From NCBI GenBank assembly GCA_029554865.1, contig JAKPUX010000056.1, positions 83,907 through 147,906 of the forward strand: a stretch of 64,000 bases of DNA, in the 5' to 3' direction. Shown one piece after another: positions 62,000-64,000 of this stretch. The translations under genes and the position numbers were made by a program. A model generated the notes under the pieces. The model was not told where the DNA came from and did not search any database. It was given only the letters and a program-made list of their open reading frames with translations. How positions within the stretch are numbered: the first letter of the stretch is position 1; each line of letters starts with the position of its first letter. Source of the DNA: a bacterium. Lineage in GTDB: Bacteria > Zhuqueibacterota > Zhuqueibacteria > Residuimicrobiales > Residuimicrobiaceae.

Positions 62000-62770
62000 A
62001 TGTTTCGTTACGAGTTCAAATATTTGGTGCCTTTCAACCGGATCGATACCCTGCGCCGCCGGATCGTCCCCTTCGTCCAGGAGGATAAATTCGCCGGGCG
62101 GAGGGCAGACCATCAGTATGTTGTCCGCAGTATCTATTACGAAACCACCGGCTATCGCAGCTATGTGGAAAAGCTGGCCGGAATCGAGCGCCGGGTCAAG
62201 GTGCGCATCCGTGGCTATAATCGGCCGGAGCCGGAGAGCAGCGTCTTTCTCGAGCTCAAACGCAAACACGGCCCCTTCATCCGCAAGAACCGGGCGCCGG
62301 TGCTGTGGTCGGAGCTGCCCGATTTGCTCCGCGACCGCGATGTGGAGCGCCATGTTCGCGTGCGGCGCGCTTTCGAGCTGGGCAAGGAGGATGCGCGGCA
62401 ATTTTTCTATCAAGTCATCGGCAAAGGCATGTCTCCTGCGATTCTTATCGCCTATGAGCGCGAGGCCTATTTCGCGACCTTTGACCGCCGCATCCGGCTG
62501 ACCTTCGACAAGCATATCCGTTTCCGCCTGACGCAGGATCCGGGCATCCTTTTCGAGGAGAGATCACTCACACCGCTCTTCCGCAGCCATTTCGTCTTCG
62601 AAGTAAAATTTTACGACAGCCTGCCCGAGTGGCTGGTCGATGTCATATCGGAATTCAGCCTGCAGCGGCAGGCGGTGTCAAAATACACCCTGTCGCTGGA
62701 GCGCGCCCGGGCTCTTCATCCCGGGCGTCATGGCAGGGACAAATCATCCCTGCTGCTGCCCGCCTGGTAA
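62000..62770 (+). CDS. VTC-domain protein (polyphosphate polymerase-like)
   Basis: 256 residues from the ATG at 62000. The VTC/triphosphate-tunnel fold is recognisable by its paired basic and acidic strands: 'FRYEFKYLVP', 'VVRSIYYET', 'RRVKVRIRGYN', 'VFLELKRKHG', 'ILIAYEREAYF', 'RLTFDKHIRF', 'FVFEVKFYDSLPEWL' and 'VSKYTLSLERA'. All tunnel residues expected for binding triphosphate (Lys, Arg and metal-binding Glu) are present. In yeast Vtc4 this domain makes polyphosphate; in bacteria such genes are commonly next to DUF4956 membrane proteins, as here (66 bases downstream). Soluble, no signal peptide, so probably cytoplasmic. Confidence 0.85.
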   Translation: MFRYEFKYLVPFNRIDTLRRRIVPFVQEDKFAGRRADHQYVVRSIYYETTGYRSYVEKLAGIERRVKVRIRGYNRPEPESSVFLELKRKHGPFIRKNRAPVLWSELPDLLRDRDVERHVRVRRAFELGKEDARQFFYQVIGKGMSPAILIAYEREAYFATFDRRIRLTFDKHIRFRLTQDPGILFEERSLTPLFRSHFVFEVKFYDSLPEWLVDVISEFSLQRQAVSKYTLSLERARALHPGRHGRDKSSLLLPAW

Positions 62771-62835
62771 AGAAAGAATCACGGCCGTATTGGAACCGCT
62801 CGGCTGGAACGTTTCGGGAGGATCAATCCAAAACC

Positions 62836-63510
62836 ATGTTGCAGGAATTCAGCACCATCTTTGTCACCGGCATCACCTTTGAACAGGTGGCCACTAATCT
62901 GCTTTTCGCCCTGTTGTGCGGTCTGGCGATCTCCTGGATCTACCGACTCACCTACCGCGGACCGGGATTCGCGATCAGCTTCGTCCACGCCCTGATCTAT
63001 TTGGCGATGATCACCGCGGTCGTCATTATGGTCATCGGCAACAATCTCGCCCGGGCCTTCGGCCTGGTCGGCGCGATGTCGATCATCCGTTTCCGCACCG
63101 CCGTCAAGGATACCGCCGATATCGTCTTTATTTTCTTCAGTCTGGCCATCGGCATGGCCGCCGGTGTCGGCATGCACAAGCTTGCCCTCGGCGCCACCAT
63201 GCTCATCGGTCTGGTCATGATCATGATGGCCAAAAGCACTGCGGTTCTGCCGATGGGGCGGAAGTTTCTACTCCAGTTTTCCCTTCTCGGCGACAAGCCC
63301 GACGCGGTGCCTTATGAAATCATCCTGAAAGAGTACTGCCGCACCCACAAGCTGATCAACGTCAAGACGGAAGAAGAGGAGAATCTCTACGAGATTTCCT
63401 TCTACGTCGACTTGCGCGATGAGCAGAAGCATTATGAGCTGGTCAAAGAGCTGCGCAGGCTGCCCGGCATGCTGCGGGTAAACCTCTTTTATGATGAGGA
63501 AGCGATCTGA
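62836..63510 (+). CDS. DUF4956-family membrane protein
   Basis: 224 residues from the ATG at 62836; GGGAGGATC lies rather far upstream (14 bases). Four hydrophobic segments occupy the N-terminal 145 residues. The conserved cytoplasmic motif 'GAMSIIRFRTAVKDTADIVFI' region is seen as 'LVGAMSIIRFRTAVKD', characteristic of DUF4956. The C-terminal 70 residues form a soluble ferredoxin-like domain ('LYEISFYVDLRDEQKHYEL', 'LPGMLRVNLFYDEE'). DUF4956 proteins are genetic partners of VTC-domain proteins and may form the membrane part of the same system. Confidence 0.85.
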   Translation: MLQEFSTIFVTGITFEQVATNLLFALLCGLAISWIYRLTYRGPGFAISFVHALIYLAMITAVVIMVIGNNLARAFGLVGAMSIIRFRTAVKDTADIVFIFFSLAIGMAAGVGMHKLALGATMLIGLVMIMMAKSTAVLPMGRKFLLQFSLLGDKPDAVPYEIILKEYCRTHKLINVKTEEEENLYEISFYVDLRDEQKHYELVKELRRLPGMLRVNLFYDEEAI

Positions 63511-63664
63511 AACCCCGTTTCGCCATACGCTGATCCAGATCAGACGATACGAGTCTGCTCCGCAGCGGATAAAAACAAGCGATAACTGCAACGGATGCCA
63601 AATTTCACCGGCCCCGGTCGCCTGCCTCCCCCTCCATTTTATTTACTCCCCCGCCGCATTCCGC

Positions 63665-63693
63665 TTGACATTTAAGGACTGAATAACTACTTT
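63665..63693 (+). promoter_or_regulatory. Sigma-70 promoter of the glycerophosphodiesterase gene
   Basis: A perfect TTGACA, 17 bases, TACTTT. Transcription would start near 63700, about 110 bases before the ATG. The gap 63511-63811 holds no gene. Confidence 0.45.
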
Positions 63694-63811
63694 TAGAAAA
63701 GGATAATGATAAATCCGGACCGGGGATACCCTCCTGCTGCATCATTTAATTGCTTTTATCGACCTTTGCTGCAAGATGTTGCGCCGCACTCTAACAGATG
63801 GAGGTGGTTCA

Positions 63812-64000
63812 ATGTTGCGTAAAGCCCTTTTTATCTCGCTGCTCCTTCTCCTCGCCGGTATTTCAGCACTGGCTGCCCAGACCGCAATCATCGCCCATCG
63901 CGGCGCTTCCGGCCTGGCCCCGGAAAACACCCTGCCTGCTTTCCAAAAAGCGGTCGACCTCGGCGCTGACTATTTTGAACTCGATGTGCGCTTGTCCGCG
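63812..64000 (+). CDS. Glycerophosphodiester phosphodiesterase family protein, partial
   Basis: The first 63 residues are visible and run off the window edge. An ATG at 63812 follows GGAGGTGGTTCA. Signal peptide ([18 protein letters not shown]), then the GDPD signature '[20 protein letters not shown]' with the catalytic His-Arg and Glu-Asn, and '[13 protein letters not shown]' with the metal-binding Glu and Asp. It would hydrolyse glycerophosphodiesters in the periplasm or outside the cell. Confidence 0.85.
   Translation, partial: MLRKALFISLLLLLAGISALAAQTAIIAHRGASGLAPENTLPAFQKAVDLGADYFELDVRLSA

Overview
The window is a GC-rich bacterial chromosome segment (roughly 60% GC or more by eye). Seven predicted secreted proteins end in the 'N(Y)PNPFN' C-terminal sorting-type module. 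There are also PorV/FadL-type barrels, a TonB-dependent receptor with an N-terminal carboxypeptidase-regulatory-like domain, and FN3, SbsA-type and InlB-type repeats. This mix is typical of the FCB superphylum outside classical Bacteroidetes (Calditrichota/KSB1-like lineages). The assignment is an inference from protein style; no rRNA or tRNA was seen.

Region 1 (1-13986, all minus strand) is an exopolysaccharide operon. In transcription order it holds an FN3 secreted protein, a sorting-domain protein, a very large DUF5060/DUF4038-type secreted protein, a Wza-type export lipoprotein, a Wzz-type chain-length protein, a small XRE regulator, an ExeA-type ATPase, a CpsD/BY-kinase-like ATPase with an altered Walker A, an O-antigen-ligase/polymerase-like protein, a methyltransferase and a Wzx-type flippase cut by the window edge. 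A well-formed sigma-54 promoter (GG-N10-GC) sits at about 14100-14116 in front of the operon.

Region 2 (14527-19432, minus) encodes the likely controllers: two adjacent histidine-kinase-like proteins, an NtrC-class sigma-54 activator with an intact GAFTGA loop, and a stand-alone receiver. The kinases carry complementary defects. One keeps the phosphoacceptor His but has a ruined ATPase domain; the other keeps a complete ATPase domain but has Ser at the usual His position. This looks like a split kinase working in trans and is the most novel observation here.

Region 3 (19723-28467) is a mixed block: a YlxR/DUF448-endonuclease III fusion, a secreted GH13 and a secreted GH43 glycosidase, a UvrC-N-like GIY-YIG nuclease, and a convergent arsC-Mre11/SbcD-like pair. 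Three 42-bp tandem repeats follow.

Region 4 (28968-60689, plus) is a uronic-acid polysaccharide utilisation locus. It contains a GntR/FadR regulator, a TonB receptor, a sorting-domain protein, two FadL/PorV barrels, three beta-helix proteins (one with a recent internal duplication), a PL6 lyase, an SDR reductase, a PL17 oligoalginate lyase, a hexuronate-type MFS transporter and KdgF. Two giant fusions end it: heparinase-like lyase + GH88 + alginate-lyase-fold module, and GH2 + alginate-lyase-fold module. Lyases depolymerise outside or in the periplasm; unsaturated monouronates are imported by MFS, opened by KdgF and reduced by the SDR. No SusD, KDG kinase or aldolase is seen in the window.

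Region 5 (60939-64000, plus) has a HlyD-like adaptor, a VTC polyphosphate-polymerase-domain protein, a DUF4956 membrane protein, and the start of a glycerophosphodiester phosphodiesterase.
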